Source: Impatiens glandulifera
Taxonomy: Eukaryota > Streptophyta > Magnoliopsida > Ericales > Balsaminaceae
Assembly (NCBI RefSeq): GCF_907164915.1
Contig: NC_061868.1
Coordinates: 22,129,819-22,193,818, forward strand
Length of the DNA: 64,000 bases
Direction of reading: 5' to 3'
Shown here: positions 11,492-24,960 of the stretch, piece after piece
Layout: every line of letters starts with the position of its first letter
How positions within the stretch are numbered: the first letter of the stretch is position 1
Translations under genes and position numbers: made by a program
The notes under the pieces: model-generated
Seen by the model: only the letters and a program-made list of their open reading frames with translations
Told to the model about the DNA's origin: nothing
The model's database searches: none

Positions 11492-14400
11492 ATGGGAAAC
11501 AAGAGATTCACGCTTGGTCATTATACTCTGTAGGTGGATTTTCCTTCTGTTTACATGTTCGATCAGCAAGAGGTGGTCGAAATTTTCAGATCCCTTGATT
11601 ATTTCCGGTATGGGAAAGTATCTTGGAGGGTCGTTCATCTTCCACAAAAAAGAAGTGAGGGAGTTCTTCAAATCTGCAACAATGGTAGGCGATTCTATTG
11701 TAGCAACCGTGAATGGAACCGAAATCTCCTTCAACAAAGCGGTCTATGCGGAGTTATTTGAACTTCCATCAGAAGGGAATTCTTTCAACTAGCATCTGCC
11801 ATCGGAGGTGACAGAAGAAATGAAGAAGGTCTTCTCAGACGACGGTTCGACGATTCGACTCAACGGGAGCAAGAAGGCGCTCAAACCACAATTCATTCTG
11901 TTAAATGACATTGTAGCTAAAGCTCTTCAGGGGAAGGCAAGGTCCTTCCACTTAAATAGTCAAGATCGATTCGACTATATGTCTGCCATTTCAAAAGGGA
12001 TTCAGGTCAACTTGGCCTCGACGTTGTTCTAGAATATCTGTTTTGCAATCAATTAAGAGAACAAGGAGAGCATAAACTTTGTTGCTCAGCTAAGTCGATT
12101 GTTGGAGCATTTGGAAATCCCGATGAAGGATTCAGAACCGATTAACTCGACCAGGGTGCATAATGTCTTCACAATTGCTAACACCCTTGTCAGATTGAAA
12201 AAAAACAATGAGTTGCTCTCGGGAGCCTCAAGCCAACAAACAACAAGAAGGTCTGTGACCCGGTCCAAACATCCAGCGGCTTCTATTCTGTCTACAGGAG
12301 CGAAACGATCCAAAACTATCAACGAGTCTGAGGCTAGTTCTACCAGCCTTAAGAGCTCCTCGAAGAAGGATTCTGGAATAGTTGATTCCAGAGTCAAGCA
12401 AGGTCCTGTCGAACTTGCCACCATTCCCATGTCTCCCCTGACTCCGGTTGCAAGTCAGTTGCGGAAATCTTCATGGTCCTCTGTTTCGAGAGGATAATAG
12501 TCAAAGGCGCCCCGCGCGTCTAAATCGATGAAAGCGTCATCGAAGGTAACCTTTCCTCAATCCACATCCTAAGTGCCCAAATTCAATATTCCTGAGATGG
12601 AACAAGATAAGTCTGATCTTATTCCTATTGAGGAATATGTTGTCGGGCCAACTGTTGAGCTAGGTTGTCCAATCACTGAAAATTTTGACAGGGTTGTGTC
12701 TCCTGTTCATCAACCTGATCTTGTAACAGCGGGTGTTACAAAGTCTGTTGAACCAGAGCAAGGCGCTGCTCTTACGTCTGTTGCTGATGGTGAATCTGAG
12801 AAGGCTACTTGTATGTTAATAGAACTGCCTCACGTTCCAAACTTTGTCCCAATGGAGACTTTGGTGACTGGAAAGATAGTTCCAGTTGAACCCTCGCCAG
12901 GACTCTTCATCAAGCCCATGTCTGCCCATGAAATCATGCGTTCCACAAGAAAATCCGCTAGAATTGTTTTTGGGGAACGATGACCCTCTCCAAAGCCCGT
13001 CGAAGTTATTGGAAAAGGGAAGAATGTAGTTATTAATCATGATGAGGAAGTTTATGAGGCAGCGTGTATTGTTGACCTTATGATGAATTAGGCCAAGGCT
13101 GCTGCTGAAAAGATAGAGATCTTCGATACTTGGGTTCTGAATAGAATGTCTATCAAGTACATCGAGGTCATCAAAGGCAAAGTCATAACAAGTCAATGGT
13201 TAAATTTTGTCAAAAATGAGAAGAGAGTCTTGAAGTGGGCCAAGACTTCGGAGGTGTATGAAGCTCTTAACAGAAAAGAGCTAGTTGAAACAAACCTGGG
13301 AGAAAGAGCTCTCTTTCCTATTCTATAAGCAAGAAGAGCCAATTTTAACCCTCTAAGAAGAGTGCCAAAGCTGAAGAGAAAGCCTTGAAGAGATTGGACG
13401 AGATCATGGAGGATTACATTTTGGTTGTTACCTAGTACGTTCATGGAGCAAGATGCTCAGGAGCTAACCTATTTGGTAGTTCCTTAGATGAAGATGAACG
13501 AATGGACATCTCTAATGATCCTGCTGCTGATAAAGATGAGCAAGCTGCTACTCTTCTAATTGATCTTGGAAGTTTTTCTGCAGAAGAAAAACGTCTAATG
13601 GCTCACCCCTCTATTGAGCAAGCCGAGGAACCTATTCAAATGAATTCATCTATTGAAGAAGAAGAAGTTATTCAAGAGCCTATTCAAGCTCTTGTTTCGA
13701 AAGAAAAAGAAGTTGTTGAAGAGCCAGTTCAAGCTCTTATAACCCATGAAGAAGAAGTGGTGTAATCCCCTGTTGTCAGAGAAAAGGTTTCTCGAGTGAA
13801 GGAGGCTGATGTTGTTCAGCCTAGTATAGTTCATTCAGAGGGAGAACCCTCAAAAGACAAAGAAGTAGAGAAGAGTTCCTCATCTGAGGGGGAACAATTT
13901 AATGTTAATTCATCAAAGCCTCTACCATTTCCGGATATAAATGCTGCAAACATTTATGATAATATTTTCCACCCTTATCACAATTCAGGAAAACTGTCCG
14001 AGAGAATTGACAGTGCATATGAAGAAATGGAAAATGAAGAAGAAGATAAATCTGAAAGTAAGTCAGATGAACCGGAGCAGTCTATGCAAGTTCATGATCA
14101 CATCAGCCCTATTCAGACTGTTGCAGTAGATTCGCAAGAGAACTCATCTAATGAAGGATCTTCGGCTGAGGGTACAAAGCTCATAAAGTCCATGTCATCT
14201 TTGTTAGCAACGCTCCAAAAGAATGCGGTAGTAATGGAATGTAATATGACGAAAATCATGAGGACCCAGAAAGAGGATAGGAAGAATTATTCTGATATTG
14301 TTAAAACTCATAAAGAGTTGGAGCAAACGTTGAAGAAGAACACGTACGAAGTTCATGTCTCCAATACAAATTTTTCAAGATTTGAAAAAAACTCTTCAAT

Positions 14401-14926
14401 CGATAATCCGAAATGATGAACGTAGAAAGAAAAATCAATGTTGATCTTCAACGTGAGGTTATGTAAGGAATAAGCTTGGTTCAAAATCAGATGGTTTAAA
14501 ATTCAAGGCAGCTTGAGAAGAACTGATGCTGAAAGACTAGAGTATGCCGATTCCATTGTAAAAAAATTTCAAGCTGAAGAGAATGCTAAAGTTGCTGCTG
14601 AGAAAGAGCAAAATCTCATTACTGAGGGCGAGGTAGATAGAGATAGAAGAGGTGACGGTGTTTCAACCGGCACCAGATACAAGCGAAAGCAAACCAGCGA
14701 TGATAGCGGCAGACCGAATAAAAGAGGCGGTGGTCGCAGCATTGATCGTGGTGGCAGAAGCACTAGCGGCACTCGTGGTGGCCGAAGTGATGAAGCCGCT
14801 CGTGGTGGCCGTTCTCTTCCTCCCTTTCGCAATCTGCTAACTGGTCAAGAGATGACTAGTGAAGGGATGAACTATGAAGGATATCGTTTCCCGATCGACC
14901 CTCGCGTAAAAAGGGAAGAACAATAA
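11492..14926 (+). pseudogene. Accessory ORF of A2 (plant transposon-associated domain, RGG tail)
   Basis: I read this as one decayed ORF. ATG at 11492; codon 14 is TAG directly before VDFPSV. The N-terminal domain continues through a 1-bp frameshift near 11600 and ends with EISFNKAVYAELFELPSEG, then LKPQFILLNDIVAKALQGK (near 11880-11940), both shared with the element B accessory ORFs. The tail from about 12190 is low-complexity: acidic and Ser-rich, three repeats of an EEPIQALxxxEEEVV type (13640-13765), a probable coiled coil (14170-14600), and an Arg/Gly box (RGG repeats, 14720-14820) ending at TAA. Several stops replace likely Gln codons (12030, 12570, 13089, 13763). Function is unknown. 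The domain resembles what databases call a putative plant transposon protein; RNA or DNA binding through the RGG tail is inference. Confidence 0.7.
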
Positions 14927-15092
14927 TCTTCTTTCTTCTCCCCTGTTAGTTTATGAACTACGTTTCTTGAAATTCTGTTTTTGAATATTGGTTTTGAAAA
15001 ATGTTTGTGTAAGATGGATGAACAAGTTTAACTCTGCATTTTATATGATGGGTGTTTAATTTGTTACATATGCAAAGTTTTAACATCATCAT

Positions 15093-15105
15093 AAAAGGGG
15101 GAAAT
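15093..15105 (+). other. Polypurine tract of A2
   Basis: The purine run aaaagggggaaat immediately precedes the TG of the 3' LTR, the expected plus-strand priming site. Confidence 0.85.
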
Positions 15106-16865
15106 TGTTGGGTCAAATTATTTTGACTAAGTGTCAAAGTACTTTGACTATTGGAATTTTTATGATGAATGTATATATAAAACTCAATATATGCCGTCTA
15201 ATCATTTTTTGGTATAGGTGTATCGAAAACAGGGTATATTAGTCTTCGTCTTAATGAGGTTCATTAGACTGATTGGGCATTAAATGCATTGAGTTACACA
15301 GAGTTAAACGTGCAGTCTAACAGACGTAGTTAGACGTGCAGTCTAACAGACGTAGTTAGACGTGCAGTCTAACAGACGTAGTTAGACGTGCAGTCTAACA
15401 GACGTAGTTAGACGTGCAGTCTAACACACGGAGTTAGACGTGCAGTCTAACACACGGAGTTAGACGTGCAATCTAACAGATGAGAGTTAGACGTGCAGTC
15501 TAACAGACGGAGTTAGACGTGCAGTCTAAGAGACGTAGTTAGACGTGCAGTCTAACACATGGAGTTAGACGTGCAGTCTAACAGATGAGAGTTAGACGTG
15601 TAGTCTAACACACGGAGTTAGACGTGCAGTCTAACACACGGAGTTAGACGTGCAGTCTAATACACGGAGTTAGACGTGTAGTCTAACAGATGAGAGTTAG
15701 ACGTGCAGTCTAAAAGGCGTAGATAGACGTGCAGTCTAACAGGCGTAGTTAGACGTGCAGTCTAACAGGCGTAGTTAGACGTGCAGTCTAACAGACGTAG
15801 TTAGACGTGCAGTCTAACAGGAGTAGTTAGACGTGCAGTCTAACAGGCGTAGTTAGACGTGTAGTCTAACAGACGTAGTTAGACGTGTAGTCTAACAGAT
15901 GAGAGTTAGACGTGCAGTCTAACTCCTTCAGATTAGTCTGAAGGGATGTAGTATTAGACGTGTTGTCTAATCCCATTAGACCAGATGGTCTAATAATTCT
16001 GTTATTAGACGGAGGCGTCTAATTTCATTAGGCGAGGTCGGCTATGCTTAAGTTGTTACTTGAAGCTAGCACTCGTCTATCCACGATCAACTAGCTGTAC
16101 GCTACTCCTACTCCACTTTCCAGTGAAGATCGGTACGAAAGCTAGTTGCAACCAATTGATTAATGCCACGTAAGCGAATATTCTTTCCACTACTTGTTTT
16201 TGTAGGAATATCCTTGAAGAATATTTGGCGCACTACCAGATTGGTACAACCACGAGCCTAGTGCTGAGAGTCTACTGTGTACTATGGAGGCGTTCTAATG
16301 GAAGCTCGCCACGTGTCATTATGAAAGATTCGACCGTTGGTACTTGCTCCTTATTTAAAGATTCTGAAGGACAACGGAAGAACAGCCAGAATTTTGAGCG
16401 AACAAATCGATCTATCAGATTATTCAATCTATGTATATTGAGCAAGCTACTTTCTTGTTTTTATTGAGTGTTCAATCAAGAGAGAGTTAGAATCAAAGCA
16501 TTGTTTTAGCTGAGTGATATTCTTCATATTGTAAGTTGAACAGAGTCTGTTCTGTTCAACAGTAAGCTAATCGTGCAACTGTATTTGATTCGAAAGTATA
16601 GTGAATCCTTTCGGTGGTTGGAAGAAGGGGTGACGTAGGAGAGTTAGCTCCGAACATTCATAAACAAACTGTTGTGTCTTTTCATTCTGTCATCTTTTCA
16701 TTCTTGGTTCTTTGCTTCAAACCCAAGCAAACATTTCCGCACTTGAATCGTTCAAGAGTTTTTAAGGGTTTGTGCAGAATAGAAAGTGATTTAAATCTTT
16801 AATAGGATTTCTATCAAATCATTTGTCCTAAGCCGTCATCAATAGACATTACCCCGATCCTATCA
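15106..16865 (+). mobile_element. 3' LTR of A2
   Basis: It starts TGTTGGGTC after the PPT and ends CCTATCA. It carries a perfect palindrome GTCAAAGTACTTTGAC near the start, the minisatellite, and TATA-like TTATTTAAAG at 16351-16360. It is collinear with the 5' LTR outside the minisatellite but has noticeable point differences and small indels, so the insertion is not very recent. Confidence 0.9.
15306..15930 (+). repeat. U3 minisatellite, A2 3' LTR
   Basis: About two dozen units of the GTTAGACGTGCAGTCTAAC palindrome, more regular than in the 5' LTR and shorter overall. Runs of identical linkers (agacgta repeated, then aggcgta repeated) point to recent local unit expansion. Confidence 0.92.
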
Positions 16866-19800
16866 ATATTATTAATAGTATACGAGATTACTATTAGTTT
16901 TCTTAATATATTTTAAGATATTTCACGTAATTATATTAAGAATTATAATATTATTTTTTATTTATTTTAATCCAAAATAAGAATGATGTTATAATACAAA
17001 AGTCATTCTAATCGAATCAAAATTATGGAAACCTTATTTTAATAATATACACAACAATTTATTATTTTAAGGTAGATAAATTTGTTTTTAATAAGTAAAC
17101 TCATCTCAACGATATATAAATTATTTTAAGACATAAAAATTATTCTAAAAAAATCGAGTACTTGTATTTATTATTAAAGTTTATTTGGGATTAAAAATAA
17201 TATAATTGTATTTCAAATTACGATAAGTTTTTTAAATGTTTTTAAATTATTTCTTTTGTTTTCATGTCTATTTGAATGATTTTGATTTATGTCATTTAAT
17301 ATAGTCTAAAATAAATTAGTTTTATATTATAAAAACTATTTCAACTGAATCGAAATTACGCAAATCTTATTCAACATTATATACCCTATTTTATTATTTT
17401 AAATATAAATCTAACATAAAAAATACAATATGGTATATATATTTCGAATAAGATTTGCGTAATTTCGATTCAGTTGAAATAATTTTTATAATATGAAATC
17501 AATATTATTTTAGATTAAATTAAATGACATAAATAAAAATCATTCAACTTGCCATGAAATCAAAAAAAATAATTTAAATTAATTTAAAAAACTCATTTTA
17601 ATTTCAAATATGATTATATTATTTGTTAATCCCAAATAAACTATAATAATAAATACAAGTACACGATTTTTTAAGAATATCCCAAAAATGAAAAAAAAAA
17701 CATGTTTTTAAATGATTTATATTGTCTTGTGTGTTGAGTTTATTTATTAAAAACAAATGTATCTAACATAAAATAATAAATTATTGTGTATAATATTACC
17801 ATAAGGTTTCCATAATTTTGATTTTATTAGAATGACTTTTGTATTACAAAATTATTCTTATTTTGGATTAAAATAAATAAAAAATAATAATGTAATTACA
17901 AAATATATTAAGAAAACTAATAATAATTTTATGTACGATAAGATTATTTTTTAAACCCAAAATCACTATAATTAAAAATTAAAGTACCCGATTTTATTAC
18001 TATATTCCAAAATAATAAATGTTGTCATATAATGAATCATAATAAGTTGAGAGAAACATTTTATGTATTAATAACTAATCTAATATAAATAATACAATGT
18101 GGTATATAATATTCGAATAAGATTTGCATATTTTGATTCAGTTGATATAGTTTTTATAATATAAAACAAATCTTATTTTAGATTATATTAAATGACATAA
18201 ATCAAAATCATTCAACTTAACATGAAATCACAAGAAATAATTTAAATAAATTTAAAATAATCATTGTAAATTCTAAAACGATTATATTATTTTTTAATCC
18301 CAAATTAACTCTTATAATAAATAAAATTACTCAATTTTCTTAGAATATCCCAAATATGAAAGAAAAAACATATCTCAAAATGATTTATATTATGATGAGA
18401 TGAGTTTACTTATGAAAAACAAATCTATCTAATATAAAATAATAAAGTATTGTGTATAATATTAGAATAATGTTTTCCATAATTTTAATTTGATTAACAT
18501 GACTTTTAAATTATAAAATCATTATTATTTTGGATTAAAATAAATAAAAATAATAATACAATATGACATAAAATTATATAAAATATTTTAAAATATATTA
18601 AAAAAACTAACCGTAATTTGTATACGAAAGGATTATTTTTCAAACCCAAAATCACTGTAATTAAAAATTAAAGTACTCCATTTTCTTACAATATTCCAAA
18701 ATGTAAAAGGTTTTCATAAAATGAATCATAATGATTTTAGAAACATTTTAATTATTAATAACAAATCTAATATAAAATAATACAATATGGTATATAATGT
18801 TGAATAAGATTTGCATAACTTCGATTCAGTTGAAATAATTTTTATAATATTAATCTAATTTATTTTAGATTATATTACATGACATAAATCAAAATCATTC
18901 AACTTGACATGAAATCAAAAGAAATAATTTTAATAAATTTAAAAAATTCATTGTAATTTCAAATACAATAAAATTATTTTTTAATCCCAAATAAACTCCA
19001 ATAATAGAAACAAGTACTCGATTTTTTTAAAATATCCCAAAAATGAAAAAAAACATGTCTCAAAATAATTTATATTGTTTTGAGATGAATTTACATATTA
19101 AAAATAAATCTATCTAACATAAAATAATAAATTATTGTGTATAATATTAGAATAAGATTTTCTATAATTTTAATTGAATAAGATGACTTTTGAATTACAA
19201 AATTATTCTTATTTTGGATTAAAATAAATAAAAATAATAATCTAATTTAAAATAAAATTACATGAAATATATCTTAAAATATATTAAGAAAACTAATAGT
19301 AATTTTGTATACGATAAGATTATTTTTTAAACTCAAAAATCACAATAATATAAATTAAAGTTCTCAATTTTATTACAATATTCCAAAATGAAAAAGGTTG
19401 TCATAAAAAGAATCATAATAAGTTGAGAGAAACATTTTATGTGTTAATAACAAATCTAACATAAAATAATACAATATTGTATATAATGTTCGAATAATAT
19501 TTATGATAATTTCGATTAAGTTGAGATAATTATTATATTACAAAACTACACTTATTTTAGATTATATTAAATGAACTAAACCAAAATCATTCAATTTGAC
19601 ATAATATCAAAATAAATAATCTAAATAAATTAAAAAAAAAACTCAATGTTTTTTTAAATACGATTAAATTATTTTTTAAACCCAAATAAACTCTAATCTT
19701 AAATACAAGTACTTGATTTTTTTAGAATATCCCAAAAATGAAAAACAAAACATGATTTATATTGTGTTGAGATGAGTTTACTCATTAAAACAAATCTAAA

Positions 19801-20149
19801 TGAACATAAAATAATAAATTATTGTGTATAATATTAGAATAAGGTTTTCCATAATTTTGATTTGATTAAAATGACTTTTGTATGAAAAAATTATTCTTAT
19901 TTTTTATTAAAATAAATAAAAAATAATAATGTAATTTGACAAAGAATTACATGAAATATCTTAAAATATATTAAGAAAACTAATAATAATTTCGTATATG
20001 ATAAAATTATTTTTTAAACCCTAAATCACTATAATTAAAAATAAAATTATTCAATTTTCTTATAATATTCCAAAATGAAAAAGGTTTTCATAAAATAAAT
20101 CATAATAAGTCGAAAAACATTTTATGTATTTATAATAAATTTAACATAA

Positions 20150-23100
20150 AATAATACAATGTGATATATAATGTACGAATAAGATTTGCGTAATTTCAAT
20201 TTAGTTGAAATAATTTTTATAATATAAAATAATCTTATTTTAGATTATATTAAATGACATAAATCAAAATATTCAACTTGACATTAAATCACAAGAAAAA
20301 ATTTAAATAAATTTAAAAAACTTATCGTAAATTCAGATACGATTATATTATTTTTTAATCTCAAATAAACTCTAATAATAAATAAAAGTGTCCGATTTTT
20401 TTAAAATATCCTAAAAATAAAAGAAAAAACATGTCTCAAAATGATTTATATTGTTTTTAGATGAATTTATTTTTTTTAAAACAAATCTATCTAACATAAA
20501 ATAATAAAGCATTGTGTATAATATTAGAATAATGTTTTCTATAATTTTGATTCGATTAAGTTAACTTTTGTATTAAGAAATTATTATTGTTTTGGATTAA
20601 AATAAATAAAAATAATAATAAAATTTGACATAAAATTACATGAAATATCTTAAAATATATTAAGACAACTAATAGTAATTTCGTATACTATAAAATTATT
20701 TTTTAAACCCCAAAATCACTATAAATAAAAATAAAAGTATTCTATTTTTTACAATGTAAAAGGTTTTCATAAAATGAATCATAATGAGTTGAGAAATATT
20801 TTATATATTAATAACAAATTTAACATAAAATAATAAAATATGGTATATAATTTTGAATAAGATTTGCGTAATTTTTGATTCAGTTGAAATAGTTTTTATA
20901 ATATAAAACTATTTTTTTAGATTATATTAAATTACATAAATCAAAATCATTCAAATAGACGTGAAAACAAAAGAAATAATTTAAATATATTAAAAAAACT
21001 TATCGTAATTTCAAATACAATTATATTAGTTTTTAATCCCAAATTAACTTTAATAATAAATACAAGTACTCGATTTTTTTTAAATATCCTAAAATTGAAA
21101 AAAAAAATATGTCTCAAAATGATTTATATTCAAGGTTTCGAACCGGTCAAAATCCAGTCCGACCGGCCGGCTTAACCTGAAAAACAAACCGGTTTTTTCC
21201 GGTTGGAAAGGTAAATTATATAAATTTTATATAATTATTATTATAATATTATTATAATAATATTTAATTATTTTTTTTTTGTCTGTACTCAGTACTTCAC
21301 TAGTTGTGATCTCTGTGAGCCTATATTTATTAATTATTATTACTTTTTTCTTTTGTTTTTGCTTTTGCTTTTTGCTTTTAACTTATTTTTGCTTTAACTT
21401 ATCAGTTATCACGGTAAACACTAAACAGAAACAGAGAGAAAGAAAGAAATGACGAAGGAGAAAAGTAGAAGACAAAGGTTGAAGACGAAGGAGAAAGACG
21501 ATTATTTGATTATTTTTATATGTATAACTAATTTATATATATAATTTATGCATTAATTTATTTAAATTTATTTTTTTAAAAAAAGGAAAAAAAAATCCGG
21601 TTCAACCAGTGGTTTAATCGGTTGAACCGGTCGGACCGAAGTACAGCACAAAAACTGGGTTGATGAACGAAACGGTTTTCAAAACCTTGTTTATATTATG
21701 TTGAGAATAGTTTACTTATTAAAAACAAATCTCTAATATAAAATAATAAAGTATTGTGTATAATATTATAATAAAGTTTTTCATAATTTTGATTCGATTA
21801 AGATGACTTTTGTATTACAAAATCATTCTATTTTGGATTAAAATAAATAAAAATAATAATACAATTTAACATAAAATTACGCGAGATATCATTAATATTT
21901 TAAAAAAATAAATGTAATTTCGTATACGATAGGATTATTTTTTAAACCAAAAAAGCACTATAATATAAATTAAAGTACTCAATTTTATTACAATATTCCA
22001 AAATCAAAAAAGTTATCATAAAAAGAATCATAATAAGTTGAGAGAAACATTTTATGTATTAAAAATAAATCTAACATAAAATAATACAATATTTTATATA
22101 ATGTTCGAATAATATTTATGTTAATTTCAATTAAGTTGAGATAATTATTAAATTAAAAAACTACACTTATTTTTTATTATATTAAATGACGTTAATCAAA
22201 ATCATTAAATTTGACATAATATCAAAATAAATAATTTAAATAAATTATAAAAAACTTATTGTTTTTTCAAATACGATTAAATTATTTTTTAAACCCAAAT
22301 AAACTCTAATAATAAATACAAGTGCTCGATTTTTTAGATTATCCTAAAAATGAAAAAAAAAACTTGTCTCAAATTGATTTATATATTGTGTTGAGATGAG
22401 TTTATTTATTAAAAACAAATATATCTAACATATAATAATAAATTATTGTGTATAATATTAGAATAACGTTTTCCATAATTTTGATTTTATTAAGATTACT
22501 TTTGTATTACAAAATTATTTTTATTTTGAATTAAAATAAATAAAAATAATAATGTAATTACATAAAATTACATGAAATATCTTAAAATATATTAAGAAAA
22601 TTAAAAGTAATTTTGTATACGATAAGATTATTTTTTAAACCCCAAATTTAATATAATTAAAACTTAAAGTACCCAATTTTATTACAATATTCTAAAATAA
22701 AAAAAAGTTGTCATATAATGAATCATAATAAGTTGAGTGAAATATTTTATATATTAATAATAAATCTAACATAAAATAATACAATGTGGTATATAATGTT
22801 CGAATAAGATTTGCGTAATTTCGATTTAGTTGAAATAATTTTTATATTATAAAACCAATCTTATTTTAGATTAAATTAAATGATATAAATTAAAATATTC
22901 AACTTGACATTAAATCACAAAAATAATTTAAATAAATTTAAAAAACTTATCGTAAATTCAGATACGATTATATTATTTTTTAATCTCAAATAAACTCTAA
23001 TAATAAATAAAAGTATCCGATTTTTTAAAAATATCCTAAAAATAAAAGAAAAAACATGTCTCAAAATGATTTATATTGTGTTTAGATGAATTTATTTTTT

Positions 23101-24960
23101 TCAAAACAAATCTATCTAACATAAAATAATAAAGCATTGTGTATAATATTAGAATAATGTTTTCTATAATTTTGATTCGATTAAGATAACTTTTGTATTA
23201 AGAAATTATTATTGTTTTGGATTAAAATAAATAAAAATAATAATACAATTTGACATAAAATTACATGAAATATCTTAAAATATATTAAGACAACTAATAG
23301 TAATTTCGTATACTATAAAATTATTTTTTAAACCCCAAAATCATTATAATTAAAAATAAAAGTATTCGATTTTTTTACAATGTAAAAGGTTTTCATAAAA
23401 TGAATCATAATGAGTTGAGAAATATTTTATGTATTAATAACAAATTTAACATAAAATAAGAAAATATGGTATATAATTTTGAATAAGATTTGCGTAATTT
23501 TTGATTCAGTTATATAGTTTTTATAATATAAAACTATTTTTTTTAGATTATATTAAATGACATAAATCAAAATCATTCAATAGACGTGAAAACAAAAGAA
23601 ATAATTTAAATAAATTTTAAAAACTTATCGTAATTTCAAATACAATTATATTATTTTTTAATCCCAAATTAACTATAATAATAAATACAAGTACTCGATT
23701 TTTTTAAAATATCCTAAAATTGAAAAAAAAACATGTCTCAAAATGATTTATATTAGGTTGAGAATAGTTTACTTATTAAAAACAAATCTCTAATATAAAA
23801 TAATAAAGTATTGTGTATAATATTAGAATAAAGTTTTTCATAATTTTGATTCGATTAAGATGACTTTTGTATTACAAAATCATTCTATTTTGGATTAAAA
23901 TAAATAAAAATAATAATACAATTTGACATAAAATTACGAGAGATATCATTAATATTTTAAAAAAATAATGGTAATTTCGTATACGATAGGATTATTTTTT
24001 AAACCAAAAAATCACTATAATATAAATTAAAGTACTCAATTTTATTACAATATTCCAAAATCAAAAAAGTTATCATAAAAAGAATCATAATAAGTTGAGA
24101 GAAACATTTTATGTATTAATAATAAATCTAATATAAAATAATACAATATTTTATATAATGTTCGAATAATATTTATGATAATTTCAATTAAGTTGAGATA
24201 ATTATTAAATTACAAAACTACACTTATTTTTTATTATATTAAATGACGTAAATCAAAATCATTCAATTTGACATAATATCAAAATAAATGATATAAATAA
24301 ATTAAAAAATAACTTATTGTTTTTTCAAATACGATTAAATTATTTTTTAAACCCAAATAAACTCTAATAATAAATACAAGTGCTCGATTTTTTAGAATAT
24401 CCTAAAAATGAAAAAAAAACATGTCTCAAAATGATTTATATTGTGTTGAGATGAGTTTATTTATTAAAAACAAATCTATCTAACATATAATAATAAATTA
24501 TTGTGTATAATATTAGAATAAGGTTTTCCATAATTTTGATTTTATTAGGATGTCTTTTGTATTACAAAATTATTTTTATTTTGGATTAAAATAAATAAAA
24601 ATAATAATGTAATTTGACATAAAATTACATGAAATATCTTAAAATATATTAAGAAAACTAATAGTAATTTTGTATACAATAAGATTATTTTTTAACCCCA
24701 AAATTAATATAATTAAAACTTAAAGTACCCAATTTTATTACGATATTCTAAAATAAAAAAAGTTGTCATATAATGAATCATAATAATTGTTGAGAGAAAT
24801 ATTTTATATATTAATAACAAATCTAACATAAAATAATACAATGTGGTATATAATGTTCGAATAAGATTTGCGTAATTTCGATTTAGTTGAAATAACTTTT
24901 ATAATATAAAACCAATCTTATTTTAGATTAAGTTAAATGATATAAATTAAAATCATTCAA
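20150..24960 (-). repeat. ~2.06-kb higher-order satellite copies
   Basis: The segment with the diagnostic stretch cattaaatcacaa near 20283 recurs near 22905 and 24968. After removing the 559-bp MITE from the first interval, both spacings are about 2.06 kb, close to six monomers. Shared private variants (for example aaaatattcaacttg with the same deletion in the first two copies) show block duplication rather than independent divergence. The third copy diverges near 25060. Confidence 0.75.
21131..21689. mobile_element. hAT-type MITE
   Basis: 559-bp insert ending CAAGGTTTCGAACCGG on the left and, inverted, CAAGGTTTTGAAAACCG on the right, so it has imperfect terminal inverted repeats of about 15 bp. 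An 8-bp target duplication tttatatt (21123-21130 and 21690-21697) fits the hAT superfamily. Internal sequence is non-coding, with subterminal accgg/ccggt motifs and AT-rich centre. An uninterrupted copy of the target exists near 23745-23757. No transposase is encoded, so it must be mobilised in trans. Confidence 0.9.

Larger units (their letters stand above)
7536..16865 (+). mobile_element. Non-autonomous Ty1/copia element A2 with accessory ORF and no pol
   Basis: The element has a 5' LTR, a damaged iMet PBS, gag, a motif-rich spacer, an accessory ORF, a polypurine tract and a 3' LTR, all on the plus strand. No protease, integrase, reverse transcriptase or RNase H motif occurs between the LTRs: gag homology stops near 10557 and the next coding remnant is the accessory ORF at 11492. 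The five bases on the left (gaaac) and right (atatt) do not match, so there is no simple target duplication. The right flank instead repeats about 160 bp of satellite already present left of the element. It was presumably mobilised in trans by a pol-bearing relative. Confidence 0.85.

Noticed and set aside
14569..14832. Minus-strand Arg/Pro-rich ORF
   Set aside because: Antisense of the RGG-coding tail of the A2 accessory ORF.
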